NCBI GenBank assembly: GCA_039583875.1 | Contig: CM077165.1 | Location: 62,236,757 to 62,300,756 of the forward strand | DNA: 64,000 nucleotides | Source of the DNA: Platanthera guangdongensis | Lineage: Eukaryota; Streptophyta; Magnoliopsida; Asparagales; Orchidaceae | Direction: 5' to 3' | Shown: piece by piece, positions 22,839 to 34,905 of the stretch | Numbering within the stretch: the stretch's first letter is position 1 | Layout: the number at the start of each line of letters is the position of its first letter | Made by a program: the position numbers and the translations under genes | The notes under the pieces: model-generated | Database searches by the model: none | Told to the model about the DNA's origin: nothing | Seen by the model: the letters and a program-made list of their open reading frames with translations, nothing else

Positions 22839-24604
22839 TCAAAGAATTAGTGCCTAACCACCTAGAGGGGGGGTGAATAGGTGTAATTCTTGTTTTTCTT
22901 TTAAGGCAAAAAAGATGTTCAGTTAACTAATAATAAACTGCAAATTATACTACTAACACAGCACAGCAATCACAGAAACAATCAATCACAGAGTGCACAC
23001 AGTTTTTATAGTGGTTCCCCAAGGTCTGGGTACATCCACTTTCCCCCTTCGCCTATCTAGCAGTGTACTAGATTCGGCCTAACTTCTGCACTTCACCTTA
23101 GATCCTCAGATCTTACAACTCAGAACCCCAAACAAGGCTCCTACAACTCAGGCAATCTGCCTTACCTCAGCCTTCAACAAGGCCTACAACTCAGAGATAT
23201 CTATCTCCTACAACTCAGGCTCTCAGCCCTACCTCAGCCTTCAACAAGGCCTACCACTCAGAGATCTAAATCTCCTACACTCAGCCTTTATAAAATAGGC
23301 TTACAGCTCAGATCTATACAAGATCCTACAGAAATTTGATTAAACAAAGTTTATTACCACCACCCTGAAAAAGAGAGAATGGATGGATGGCTTCTTGATC
23401 AGTTCTTGGAAGAAACTGATGGTAGAGAACAACCTCCCTTAGCTTTCTTCAAAGCTTCTTGAATTTGAACTCAGTAGGGTTGAATCTCCTGTGAAGATGA
23501 TCTTCAATCAGCTTCCTTCTTGATATTCAGATCACAATCTGAATTCTTCTTAGTAGCCTGGTTCAGCAACTGCACTTCTTAGATGGAGCTCTCTCTCTCC
23601 AACTTCTTAGATCTTCTGTCGAAGGTCTTCTTCTTTTTGTGTTGTTAGATATCTGTGTAATCTTCAATTATTCATTCTCAATTGTAATTGATCACTTTCT
23701 GTTGAAGGAGAAAGCCTGTATATAGTCTTTCTCCATGGTAACCGGCTGATCCGGTTTCTAACAAACTTCTGACAGCTTTGACAATTGCAGTAGACCGGTT
23801 AGAAATGGCAGCTGTCAAGTCATCCAGTCACTTCTTGAAAATATTATCTCTGTCTGAAAGTGTCGAGACTGATCTTCATTATGTGTCGACACAAGTAGAT
23901 TAAGTGTCGACACAAGTGGACTAAGTGTCGACACATGCCTTGGTGGTGTCGACACAGATCCTTTTGTTATTTTAACAGCTTCTCGACACTGCTTCTTTAG
24001 AATGTGTCGACACTGATTCTGTGTGTTGACATAAGCCTTCTTTTCTTTAACTTTATTGGAACTTACTGTGTGTCGACACATCTCCTTTGTATCAACAGAA
24101 GTACTTCTTTACTTTAACTTTGTTGAAGCTTTGTTGTGTGTCGACACAAGTCCTGTGTGTCGACACAGTTGATGTTGACAAATACTTTTGTGTGTCGATA
24201 CTGCCTCTATGTGTCGACACATTTGATGTCGACTAAGTATTCTTGTGTGTCGACACTGCCTTTTGGTGTCGACACAGATGATGTCGACTTTGCTTCTCTG
24301 TGTGTCGACACAGCCTCTTGGTGTCGACGCAGTTGATTTTGGTGTCGACTTAGCCTTTCCAAGTGTCGACACAATTAACTCCAAGTGTCGACACAGCTTT
24401 TCTCTAGTGTCGACACAAGCCTTCATAAGTGTCGACACTGCTTCTCTAGGTGTCGACACATGGACTTAGATATTTTTCTGCATTTCCTGCAATTACTTAA
24501 CCTACACATATAAACTCAAAACACATCAAATACACCTTGATGTATATCATTGATTAGGGTGAGGCTTCTTCAAATCTGGTACACATTTTCCAATGTACCC
24601 AACA
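22839..24604 (-). repeat. 5' LTR of SIRE-A
   Basis: Aligned end to end with 12275-14037. The base pair at its 3' end is changed (TC in place of TG on the plus strand). Palindrome array at 23875-24465 and TATA at 23715-23726. Confidence 0.92.
23875..24465 (-). repeat. TGTGTCGACACA palindrome array, SIRE-A 5' LTR
   Basis: Copy of the array at 13310-13895. Most sites are intact. Decayed sites mostly differ by C-to-T or G-to-A at the central CpG (for example GTGTTGACAT). Confidence 0.9.
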
Positions 24605-24795
24605 ATTTGCAATGTCCTCATTGCAATGTAAAGTGCTGAAAAAAGTAATTTCACTAAGAATAGAAGATTACATGAAAAACTACTATCATCAAAATAGAAG
24701 ATTACATGAAGGAACCAGGAGCTGACATGAGATCATATATAATATCTAAAATACACTAATAGAAATAAAGAAATACTATAATAGACAGATACATG
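24605..24795 (-). other. Athila A sequence between SIRE-A and ORF1
   Basis: TSD ATTTG, then ATTGAGGACATTGC on the minus strand, as in Athila B (about 56428). No gene was seen. Confidence 0.6.
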
Positions 24796-26055
24796 TCAAA
24801 AGTAAGGCGGCTGGTCAGTCTGGTCGTCTGGGAAGTGTGGCTGTCCAGGAGCTGCCGGCTCTCTAGGAGCGATCCCCAAGTGGTCCCTGATCTGGATGAG
24901 GAGGTCCTCCGTCCGCGTCTGCGCCGCCTCGATATATTGTAAGCGCGGTGAGAGCTCGGTGTCGAAGAAATGCCGGAACTCCCGTGAATACCGCGAATGA
25001 GGTGGAGGGGGAGCAGTAGAAGACTCTCTCTGATCATAAGTGGAATGGGGCGGAGGCACCAGAGGCACATCGAGGTCAGGATCCACCTCGTCGTCAGTGT
25101 CGTCCAGCGCGTGCAGTCCACTCCTCGCAATAGAATATGTGATGCCTCCCCGGCCTTGACGGGCGGGGATGAGGCGGAGGGATCGAAGGTTGGCCATCGT
25201 GATGGGCACGGTCTTCGCGACCACTGTCATCGGGGGGAGGGCTGATAAGATGCCCATGTTCTTAACCAAGCGAGTGATGTAGCGTGATACACAAATAGAC
25301 CCTATGCGGGGGGTGTCAGCCTGGTGGAGGATGAACTGGGCGAGCAGGAAGCCTAGGTGGAGAGGATAACGAGACGACATGCTATAGAGGTACAACAAGT
25401 CCTGCCGACTGACAACGCCGGAGCTTTCGCCCCGGTCGCTCAAAGTACGGCTCAGGAGGTGGTGAATGTAATGGAGGGCGGGGGAATACAACTGGGATGC
25501 CTTTGACCTCTTGGCCTCATATGGACTAAGGTCAAAAGCGAGCAGAGCCCAGATACCGCCGGCAAGATCACGAGAGGGGAGGTTGAAATGAAGGTCGGAG
25601 TAAGAGGCACTAAAGAGGAAAGACGCCTCATACACCCCTAGGTATTGGGTGAACTGGAGTAGGGTAAGTGTGTAAAAAGTGCCCCCTACTCGAAAGGATA
25701 TGACCCCCTCGTGCTCGCGAGCAGAATCAATGAGATTAGGCCTAATATTTAAGTAAAATGAGGACAGGAACTCGAGTGTGAGTTCCTTAAAGCCTAACTC
25801 TTCTATCACAAAGAATTGGTCCCAACCCAATACAAAAATTAATTCCTGGACATCCCCCGCTAAATTTATTTCTTCTAATACACTCCAATCAATGGTGTGG
25901 ATGTCTTGAAATTTATTTGATTGGAGGCAGTTGTAACGGGAGGAATGCGCAGGATCGGTGAAGACTAGCGGCACAACAGCATCGCGTCGCTCCGTAGATA
26001 GAGCCTAGAGCTCCGGTCGACGACGGCGACCGCCTTGGCCTCTTCCGGAAGACAT
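24796..26055 (-). pseudogene. Athila A ORF1 (ATHILA ORF-1 family), one in-frame stop
   Basis: The ATG at 26055 starts MSSGRGQGG and an arginine-rich run. A TAG at codon 17 (about 26006) breaks it, then about 395 codons are open to 24796. Shared with Athila B: FTDPAH, IQDIHTIDW/C, ELGFKELTLEF, FTQYLGVY, FDLSPYEAKRSKAS, SGVVSRQD-LYLYSMSSRY, AHFILHQAD and ITRLVKN. This is the protein found between integrase and 3' LTR of Athila elements, sometimes called env-like. I see no signal peptide or transmembrane span. The C-terminus is proline-rich and ends in a short heptad-like segment. Its biochemical role is not known to me. Confidence 0.82.
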
Positions 26056-26058
26056 TAT

Positions 26059-26184
26059 CTATGGAGACAAGAAAAAGATTTTTGTTATGTTTAGTTTGAA
26101 AATGAAAATGGGAGAGTAAGAACGTGGAGAAAAGAGCGGAGAGGGAGGAGAAGTAGAGTAAAATCATAAATAAAAAATGGTTAC
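26059..26184 (-). other. putative leader intron before Athila A ORF1
   Basis: On the minus strand a donor CCGTG/GTAACC (26184) and an acceptor preceded by a T-rich tract (CTTGTCTCCATAG, ending 26059) bound 126 AT-rich bases. The acceptor lies 3 bases before the ATG. Athila B has the same arrangement at 54716-55005. Confidence 0.45.
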
Positions 26185-26320
26185 CACGGAGGGAAAATTG
26201 AGTAGAGGAGGCGAATCCGCGAATTTTGGAGGCAAAGAACACTCAAACCGAGCTCTGGTCTTGGAAGAAACAGGAAGATTGGCTATAATCAGGAGATGGA
26301 AAGGAAGGAGAGGACACGGC

Positions 26321-26334
26321 CCCTATATATAGTA
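26321..26334 (-). promoter_or_regulatory. TATA box upstream of Athila A ORF1
   Basis: The minus strand reads CTACTATATATAGG, immediately downstream of a palindrome island and about 270 bases before the ORF1 ATG. Confidence 0.55.
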
Positions 26335-26336
26335 GG

Positions 26337-26815
26337 CAAACACGGGTGCGCACACGGTCGTGTGCGTACCCGTGTTGAGGAATCTCAGCCTCATGAAACA
26401 CGGGCTGTGGGGGGTCATGCGGTCAAACTGATAGGAGACAGTGCGGCAGGCAGACACGGGCCACAACACGGTCGTGTGTGGACCAGTGTCATATCTGGCA
26501 CAGTGCATTAAAACACACGGGTTGGTGGGCGACACGGGTGTGTACCATCCAACACGGGCGTGTCGGTTGTGTCGACACAATGGTCTCGACGATCGTTGAG
26601 CGAAGATACACGGGCGTGTATCATCCGACACGGGCGTGTCGGATGTGTCGACACAGTGGTCTCGACGATCATCGAGCAAAGAGACGCCATATGACACGGC
26701 CAGACACACGGGTTGGTGTGAACCCGTGTGGTGCTCAGGATGAAATCGTCCTATTCTAGATTTAAGTGATGAGCACATGGCCACCCACACGGGCGTGTGG
26801 TGACCCATGTGCACC
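26337..26815 (-). repeat. internal palindrome island of Athila A
   Basis: Many ACACGGG/CCCGTGT palindromes. At 26339-26376 a 17-bp stem with one mismatch closes a 4-base loop. GACACGGGCGTGTCGG lies near 26630, and a pair of GTGTCGACACA-type sites (26568 and 26645) is repeated with flanks (CAATGGTCTCGACGATC). The motif class is that of the Athila LTR island. Confidence 0.85.
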
Positions 26816-26954
26816 TCTAAAATTCGAATTCTTCCTTAGGTGAAATTAATTAGAGAAATTTTTTGTTTTTATAACGTAAATTTTTTCTTATAACTATACT
26901 TATACTAAAATATTTAGAACTTATGAACATTACTATATTTTTCATAATACTAAT

Positions 26955-29900
26955 CTAGACGGAGGCGGGTCTCTTGACGAGCGAAGTTTTTAGGGAGCTC
27001 ACCATAATAGGCTTCAGCCGGTGTCCATTAACTTTAAAATCTCCCTTCTCAGGGTGGGTAAGTTCGATGGTGTCGTAGGGGAAGACTTCTTTAACCTTGA
27101 AGGGTCCGGACCACTTAGACCTTAACTTCCTTGGGAATAAACGAAGACGAGAATTAAAAAGGAGGACTTGGTCACCTTTCTGAAATGTCTTGGGTTTGCG
27201 AAGGTGACGGTCATGAAATAGCTTGGTCTTCTCCTTATAAATCCGGGAGTTCTCATAGGTCATGGTTCTCCACCCATCTAACTCGTTAAGTTGAAGTTTA
27301 CGTTTCTCCCCTATAGAATTAGTATCAAAATTCAAAGAGTATATCGCCCAATATGACTTATATTCTAATTCTATAGGCAGGTGACAGGATTTGCCATAGA
27401 CTAATCTAAAGGGGGTGGTCCCTATAGGTGTTTTGAAGGCGGTCCTATATGACCACAAACAATCATTAAGTTTTCTAGACCACTTCTTCCTATTCCCTTC
27501 TATAGATTTTTCTAGGATCCTCTTAAGCTCTCTATTGGAAACTTCAACTTGACCACTAGATTGTGGATGATAAGGAGTGGCTATCCTATGTGTAACTCCA
27601 TACTTTTCCAATACTTTATCTAGATGCAAATTATAGAAATGTGAACCCGTATCACTATTAAGTGCACGTGGTGTGTCAAATCGTGCAAATAAGGATTTTA
27701 AAAATCGGACTACTACCCTACTATCATTAGTAGGTAAAGCTTGTGCTTCAACCCACTTCGATACATAATCCACAGCTACTAAAATATATTTATTCCCAAA
27801 ATAAACTGGAAATGGTCCCATAAAATCAATCCCCCACACATCGAATACTTCACATTCAAGAATATATTTTTGTGGCATTTCATGTAATTTAGAAATATTA
27901 CCTGCTTTCTGACAAGACTCACATGAAAGCACATACCTTTGGGCATCCCTGAATAGAAGGGGCCAATAAAAACCAGAATCAAGAACCTTTTTTACCGAGC
28001 AATTTGCTCCATAGTGACCACCGGCAGGGCCTGAATGACACTGCTCCAAAATTTTTCAACCTTCCTCCACTGATACACACCTTCGTATAACGGAATCTGC
28101 ATATATCCGAAAAAGAAAGGGGTCCTCACAAAAGTAATATTTCAAATCAGAGAAAAATTTCTTTTTCTGCTGATATGAAAATTCTTTTGGAAGAACCTTA
28201 GCTACAAGATAGTTTGCATAATCCGCAAACCATGGATAATCAAGATGTATATTTGTAGATATGGCAAATAGTGATTTCTCAGGAAATGTATCAGAAATTT
28301 CAGATTCATCTAACATTGATCATAGTGGATTTTCTAAACGTGAAAGATGGTCTGCCACTAAGTTTTCTGCTCCTCGTTTATCCCTAATTTTTAAATCAAA
28401 TTCTTGTAATAAGAGAACCCAACGGATTAAATGAGGCTTGGCTTTCGCCTTGGCTAATAAATATCTTAGGGCAGAGTGATCAGTATATACTACCACTTTA
28501 GATAATGTTAAATAAGATCTAAATTTATCGAAGGCGAATACCACTGCTAGGAGTTCTTTTTCTGTAGTTGTATAATTCTCCTATACATTATTAAGTGTTT
28601 TGCTAGCGTAGTATATATGATGAAAGTGTTTGTTTCGGCGTTGTCCTAAAACAGCCCCTATCGCAAAACTACTAGCGTCACACATGATCTCAAATGGTTG
28701 ATTAAAATCAGGCGCAATCATAATAGGAGAATTAATTAATCTCTCTTTTAAAAACTCAAAGGCATCTAAACACTCTTGTTCAAAAATGAAAGGTGTGTCT
28801 TTTTCTAACAGCCTGGTAAGTGGTTTAGCTATTTTAGAGAAGTCCTTAATAAACCGGCAGTAAAATCCCGCTTGTCCTAAGAAACTTCTCACTGCCTTAA
28901 CGGAGGTTGGCGGTGGTAATTTTTCGATGGTCTCAATTTTCGCTCTATCTACTTGGATTCCTTGGCTTGAGATTTTATGGCCAAGCACTAACCCTTCCTT
29001 GACCATGAAATGGCACTTCTACCAACTAAGCGCTAGGTTAGACTCCTCACGCCTCCTAAGAACTTTCTCTAAATTATCCAAACATAGATTAAATGAGTCG
29101 CCAAAGACAGAAAAATCATCCATAAATACTTTCATGATATCCTCAACATATTCGTTAAAGATGGCTAGCATGCACCTTTGAAAAGTGGTGGGTGCATTAC
29201 ATAACCCGAAAGGCATACGTTTATAGGCAAATGTATCGAATGGGCAAGTAAATGTTGTTTTCTCCTGGTCTTCTGGTGTTATAGGAATTTGGAAGTATCT
29301 AGAAAGTCCATCTAGAAAACAATAATAGGAATGTCCTGACAAACGTTCTAATATTTGGTCAATGAAAGGCAGAGGGAAATGGTCTTTCCTAGTGACATCA
29401 TTTAATTTCCTATAGTCAATACAGACACGCCAACCTGTTACCGTTCGCATAGGAATTAACTCATTCTTATCGTTAGCTACCACTGTTAGGCCACCCTTCT
29501 TAGGAACGACTTGGACAGGACTAACCCATGAACTATCCGAAATAGGGTATATAATACCAGCATCTAACAACTTAACAATCTCCGCATTGACTACCTCTTT
29601 CATATTCGGGTTTAGCCTACATTGCGGTTGAATAGAAGATTTATAGTTTTCTTCCAAAAGAATTTTGTGAGTGCAAAAACTAGGATTAATATCCTTTATA
29701 TCAGATATTTGTCATGTTATTGCACCTTTACATTTCTTCAAGACAGTTCTTAATTTATCTTTTTCAGTATTGGACAGATTAGAGTAAATAATAACTGGAT
29801 AAGAAGAATTAGTTCCTAAGAATGCATACTCAAGATGATCCGATAATTTTTTAAGTTTGACTATTGGTGGATTCTTAGTATTATTCTTAAGAGCTTCATG

Positions 29901-30023
29901 ATCTCCTTGAGTAATCAAACTATATTCAGTCGTCTTATTCATCGCCACACTATTATCTAGAAAAAATAAATGTTCAACAATATCTTTATTTTTTCTTCTT
30001 CTAGATAGCAGTTTGTAATACAA
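26955..30023 (-). pseudogene. Athila A pol: RT, RNase H, integrase
   Basis: One frame runs from 30023 to 26955. RT has [23 protein letters not shown] and catalytic FMDD at about 29116-29127. RNase H has [10 protein letters not shown] near 28480. Integrase has the zinc-finger cysteines in CESCQKAGN (about 27920), catalytic blocks GIDFMGPF (about 27825) and NSDTGSHF, and [13 protein letters not shown] near 27530. The tail ends [11 protein letters not shown] near 27010. Stops near 29709, 29016, 28578, 28317 and 28053 break it. FMDD with SVFGDSF is typical of Athila. Tandem similarity to Athila B (50997-53959) is high. Confidence 0.9.
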
Positions 30024-31764
30024 ATTTCTAAAGGATCTTTACAATAAAAATTAGAATTTATAGAAGGCATAACATTATCAATACCATGAGAGAAATAGCA
30101 ATAATCATCATTATCTAAAGATTGTTTCATAGTATTACCAATTTGAAAAGTGATTTCATCTTCTCCTACTCGCAAAACTAATTTACCATCAAAAACATCA
30201 ATAAGCGCTCTAGAAGTAGCTAAAAATGGACGACCTAATATAAGTGGTACTTCAATATTTTCATCCATATCTAGAATAACAAAATCAGCAGGAAATATAA
30301 ACTTATCTACCTTAACCAATACATCCTCCACTATTCCTCTAGGATACTTAACCGATCGATCTGCTAGTTGAATACTCATTCTAGTTGGGCTAAGTTCTCC
30401 TAGACCTAGTTTCAAATATAGTTTATAAGGCATTAAATTTATACTTGCTCCTAAATCCGCTAAAGCTTTATTTACTTGCAAATCTCCAATTAAACATGGA
30501 ATTGAAAATGAACCGGGATCCTTAATTTTTCGTGGTAATTTATTTTTCAAAATAGCAGAATATTCTTCACTAAGTGTTACTAAAGATAATTCCTCTATTT
30601 TCCTTTTATTAGAAATTAAATCCTTAAGAAATTTCGCATACTTAGGCATTTGAATAATTTCATAAAAAGGTAAATTGACATGTAATTGTTTAAACATAGA
30701 TAGAAATTTACCATACTGCGCATCCATGCGCTCCTTGTTAAGATTTGCTGGGTATGGTACTATTGGTTGATACTCCATCGATTGCACGTTCATCTCGCTT
30801 GGTCCTTCGCCGCTAGACTCCACTTGGGGCGCTTCCTTCGTAATCCTTAGGTCTTGTAACTCCTTTCCGCTCCTCAATTGAATGGCTTTTGCATGCTCCC
30901 TAGGATTTGTCTCAGTATTTCCCGGAAGTGTCCCTTGTTGTCTTTCAATAACCATCCTTGCAAGCTGTCCAATCTGATTCTCCAAATTCCGAATCGAGCC
31001 ATCTTGATTCTGGAAGGCTACATCGGTAGTTTTCATGAACTTGGTGAGCACATCTTCCAATGTAGGCTTCCTTGGTTCCGGTTGTTGTTGTTGTCCAAAC
31101 ATGGGTTGCTTCCCTTGATTGTCTTGTCCTCCCCAAGAGAAATTGGGGTGGTTCCTCCATCTAGGATTGTATGTAGCACTATATGGGTTATTCGCTTGAT
31201 TGAAAGGAGGTCTCATATTGTTACCCATATAGTCAACATGCTCTTGTACTGAGGTTCACAACTAGGCATTCCACTATATGAAGGGTCCCATTGTTGAGGT
31301 GCCATGTAGGGTGATGCTAAGGCAAGGTTGTTCATCTTTTGGTGAAGCTTCTGCACTTGAATGGCTAAGGCGGTGGCAGCATCCACTTCATAAATTCCTG
31401 CAAGCTTGCTAGGCTTTTGTCTTACAGTAGTCCATTGATAGTTGTTCATCGTCATGTCTTCTATCAACTGCTGAGCCGCTTCAGGTGTCTTTTTGTTCAA
31501 GGTGCCTCCACTAGCCGCATCAATCATCTGTTTAGTGGCCGGATTTAGACCATTGTAGAAGGTCTGAATCTGAAGCCATGAAGGTAGAGCATGGTAGGGA
31601 CATCTCCTCAAAAGGTCCTTGAATCGTTCCTATGTGTCGTACAACGATTCGGATTCCAATTGCATGAACGTAAAGATGTCATTCCTTAGCTTTGCAGTCT
31701 TTGTCGGTGGGAAATACTTCATCAAAAACTTCTCAACCATCATATCCCAAGTAGTAATCAACCC
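29957..31764 (-). pseudogene. Athila A gag C-terminal part and protease
   Basis: 31611-31213 carries the Athila gag core (TFYNGLNPATKQMIDAAS, NNYQW). After a frameshift at about 31220, 31228-29957 continues with a glutamine-rich stretch, then aspartic protease with DLGASINLMP at about 30457-30430 and ILGRPFL near 30240. The protease motif has leucine in the usual D-T/S-G position, normal for Athila. The upstream gag part lies beyond Copia-1, at 37262-37739. Confidence 0.85.
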
Positions 31765-31769
31765 TCTAG
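31765..31769 (+). other. TSD of Copia-1 (TCTAG)
   Basis: TCTAG at 31765-31769 and 37257-37261. Confidence 0.95.
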
Positions 31770-32150
31770 TGTTAGGAAGTAGAGACAAGAAGCGAAAAGA
31801 CTAGAACAAGAGAATAAACTTTTGAATAATTGAAATTTTATTATCCAAAAAAGATATCATTTACAAAGGTATGGCCTCCCTTATATAGAATGGAGGAGAT
31901 AAGAAAGAGAGTATACAAACAATGTGGGACTAAACATTTACAGGCTGAGCGGCTAGAATAATGGAGACCGATCAGGCCGCGCGGTTAGACAGATGGGATA
32001 ACCGCTCGGCAACTCCAGCAGGATAGAACAAGCCGTAGAGTGAGACCGCCAGACCGCCCGGTCTACAAACCGCTGGATCAGACCGCTAAGCCGCTCGGTC
32101 TACAAACCGATGGATCAGACCGCTAAGCCGCCCGGTCTAATACTTCAACA
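31770..32150 (-). repeat. 3' LTR of Copia-1
   Basis: TGTTAGGAAG ... CTTCAACA. Minus-strand TATA CTATATAAGG at 31879-31888. The U3 side (32040-32140) has a 37-bp unit twice, containing GACCG-CC-CGGTC-type palindromes. CTCCCCCTCAAG at 32151 is the reverse of the polypurine tract. Confidence 0.95.
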
Positions 32151-32157
32151 CTCCCCC

Positions 32158-34902
32158 TCAAGCTGGAGCATAGATATCAATCATGCCCAGCTTGTCACAA
32201 ATGCGGAAGAAGGAAGTAGAAATCGGCTTGGTGAAGATATCTGCCAACTCCTTGTCAGAGGTGACAAAAGGAGTACAAATCTGTTTCTTCAAAATCTCCT
32301 CCCGAATGAAGTGACAGTCAACCTCTATATGCTTCGTTCTCTCATGGAAGACCGGATTTCTGGATATGTGTATAGCGGCCTTGTTGTCACAGAACATAGG
32401 GAGAGGACAATCATATACCTCGCCCAGGTCAAGCATGAGAGCCCGCAACCACTTTAACTCACACGTAGTTGACGCCATACTCCGGTATTCTGCTTCGGCA
32501 CTGGATCTGGAAACAACAGACTGTTTCTTGCTTTTCCAACTCACGAGATTACCTCCAACAAAGGTACAGAAACCTGACGTGGATTTACGATCGCCTTTGT
32601 CATCCGCATAACTTGAGTCTGAGTAGGCCTCAACTCTCAGATGGCCATTCTTCTGGAAGAGTAACCCTCTGCCCGGTGTTGCTTTGATATACTCTAAAAT
32701 CTTCAGGGCGGACTGAAGATGACAGTCCCTGGGAGCTTGCATAAACTGACTGACCTTTCCTACAGCGTAGGCGATGTCGGGTCTAGTCACCGTGAGATAG
32801 ATGAGTTTGCCTACCAAACGTCTGTACCGTGTGACATCAGATAGAGGAGGCGATTCATCCGTCCACGTTTTGTCTTCTCCAACAGCCATGGGAAGATGAG
32901 CTGGTTTGGCACCTGTCAAGCCTGCTTCTCGAAGAAGATCAAGGGCATACTTCCGTTGAGAGAGGACCAAGGAGTCAGGTTTCCGCGAGATTTCTATCCC
33001 CAAAAAGTATTTTGGGGGGCCCATATCCTTCGTGACCAAGTGCTGACGGAGGTGCTTCTTCGTCAAGTCCACCCCATCTCGGTCATCACCCGTAAGGAGA
33101 ATATCATCCACATATACGGCCAAAACCACCAGTCCCGAGGCCGTTTTGCGAATGAATAAGGAGTGATCGGCCGAACTCCTTTGAAAACCGATGGTTGCCA
33201 CAATACCACTAAACTTTTCGAACCATGCCCTAGGGCTCTGCTTGAGGCCATAAATGGCCTTCTTCAAATGACAGACACGTGTCTCCCCCTGAGCAACATA
33301 CCCAGGAGGTTGCTCCATATAGACGTCCTCCTGAAGATCGCCATAAAGAAAGGCATTCTTCACATCCAGCTGAGAAATAGCCCAAGCCCGGTTAACAGCC
33401 ACAGAAAAGAGAACCCGGATGGTGCTGAGGCGAGCAACTGGAGAGAAGGTATCGAAGTAATCAACGCCATAAGTCTGAGTAAAGCCCTTGGCCACCAGCC
33501 GGGCTTTGTAGCGATCCACAGTGCCGTCGGGGCGAAACTTCACAACAAAGACCCAGCGACAGCCAACCACATCAGTGCCCACGGGAGGAGGAACCAGGGT
33601 CCAGGTACCCCGTTCAGTAAGAGTAGCCATCTCCTCATCCATGGCAGACTTCCAATGAGGGAGAGAGAGAGCCTCCTGGTAGGTACGGGGAGTAGAAGTG
33701 GCAGAGATAGCCAAGGCAAAACACCTGCGAGAAGGAGAAAGCTGATCATAAGAAACAACAGCCGTGAGCGGGTGTTGAGTACACGCCCGCACCCCTTTGC
33801 GAAGGGCAATGGGAACATCCAGATCATCGGGAGCGGCGGCGACAGGAGCGTCAGCGACCGGAGCGTCCGTGGCGGAGAAGGCTGGCCCGGGACTAGAGAG
33901 AGACGGCAGCGGAGAGGAGGGTGGAGGGGTAGGTGGGGAGACGGACTGGGAAGGAGTGGGTGGAGGAGGAGACGAAGGTGGGAAAACGGGGAGAGGTGTG
34001 GAATGAACGGAGATATCAGAAGGAAGAGAAAGAAGAGAAGAGGAAGGAGAGAAATAGGAAGCATTTTCAAAAAAGGTCACGTCGGCGGAGACAAACTGCT
34101 TGCGAAGAAGGGGGTCAAAGCAGCAATAGCCTTTTTGAGTGGTAGAGTACCCCAAAAAGACACACTTAGTGGAACGGGGGGAAAGCTTGTCGCGGGTAGC
34201 GGAGGGAGCGTGAACAAAGGCCGTACAGCCAAAGACACGGAGAGGAAGAGGAAAAGGTTCCTGGTGGGGGTAGAGAAGGGAGAAGGGAGTCCGGCCGTGG
34301 AGGACCGTGGAGGGAATGCGATTGATGAGATAGCAAGCGAGGAGCACAGCGTAGCCCCAATAGGAGCGAGGGACGTGCATCTGCGTCATGAGAGTACGCG
34401 CAACATCAAGCAGGTGACGGTTTTTATGCTCCGCCACCCCATTCTGTTGGGAGGTGTAAACACAAGTCGTTTGATGAATGAGGCCGTGTTGGTGAAAGAA
34501 TGCGGAGAACTCATGAGACAGATATTCCTTGGCATTATCAGAACGTAAGACTTTAATCGAAATAGCAAACTGAGTCTTAATCATAAAGTAAAAAGATTGC
34601 CAAACAGAGAATAGTTCAGAGCGATCCTTTAAGAGATACACCCAGGTACAGCGAGTAAAATCATCGATAAAAGTTACAAAATAGGAACTGCCCCGACCAA
34701 CAGTGAGGGTAGGAGCAGGACCCCATACATCAGAATGAACAATATCAAAAATGCGAGAGGAGCCACGGCCTTGCTTTGGTGGGAAGGAGGAGCGATGATG
34801 TTTGCCAAGCTGACACGCATCACAGTTGAGCGGAGAACTGGTGGGAGGTAAGTGGGGCAGAAGCTGACGAATAAGCCGGGGAGGAGGATGTCCAAGACGA
34901 AG
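32158..34902 (-). pseudogene. Copia-1 pol: integrase, RT, RNase H (open after one TAG)
   Basis: 914 codons are open from just after the TAG at 34903-34905 to the TGA at 32158-32160. In order: integrase zinc finger HLRLGHPP ... CDACQLGKH; integrase core with FIDDFTR, RSDNAKEY and SQQNGVAEHKNR; a proline/serine linker; RT with VDYFDTFSPVARL, QLDVKNAFLYGDL and catalytic YVDD at about 33105-33116; RNase H with AYSDSSYADD and SRSSAEAEYRSMA. All catalytic blocks are present. It ends 7 bases from the LTR. Only the amber codon, where the family has an ordinary sense codon before HLRLGH, disrupts it. Confidence 0.92.
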
Positions 34903-34905
34903 ATG

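Larger units (their letters stand above)
12275..24604 (-). mobile_element. SIRE-A: SIRE/Maximus-type Ty1/copia element with extra ORF
   Basis: TSD ATTTG (12270-12274 and 24605-24609). LTRs of 1763 and 1766 bp, tRNA-iMet primer site, polypurine tract. Minus-strand order: gag, protease, integrase, RT, RNase H, palindrome array with TATA, then a large third ORF before the 3' LTR. Long elements with an additional 3' ORF are characteristic of the Sirevirus lineage. It is inserted in the 3' region of Athila A, where removing it rejoins a stretch conserved in Athila B (about 56427-56460). Confidence 0.92.

Noticed and set aside
13310..24465. CRISPR-like arrays
   Set aside because: The repeated core is a 10-12 bp palindrome with irregular 10-40 base spacing inside LTRs of a plant element. 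No constant repeat length, no cas genes.
33163..34548. 461-codon plus-strand open frame
   Set aside because: Antisense shadow of Copia-1 integrase/RT in GC-rich sequence; charged low-complexity translation with no domain.
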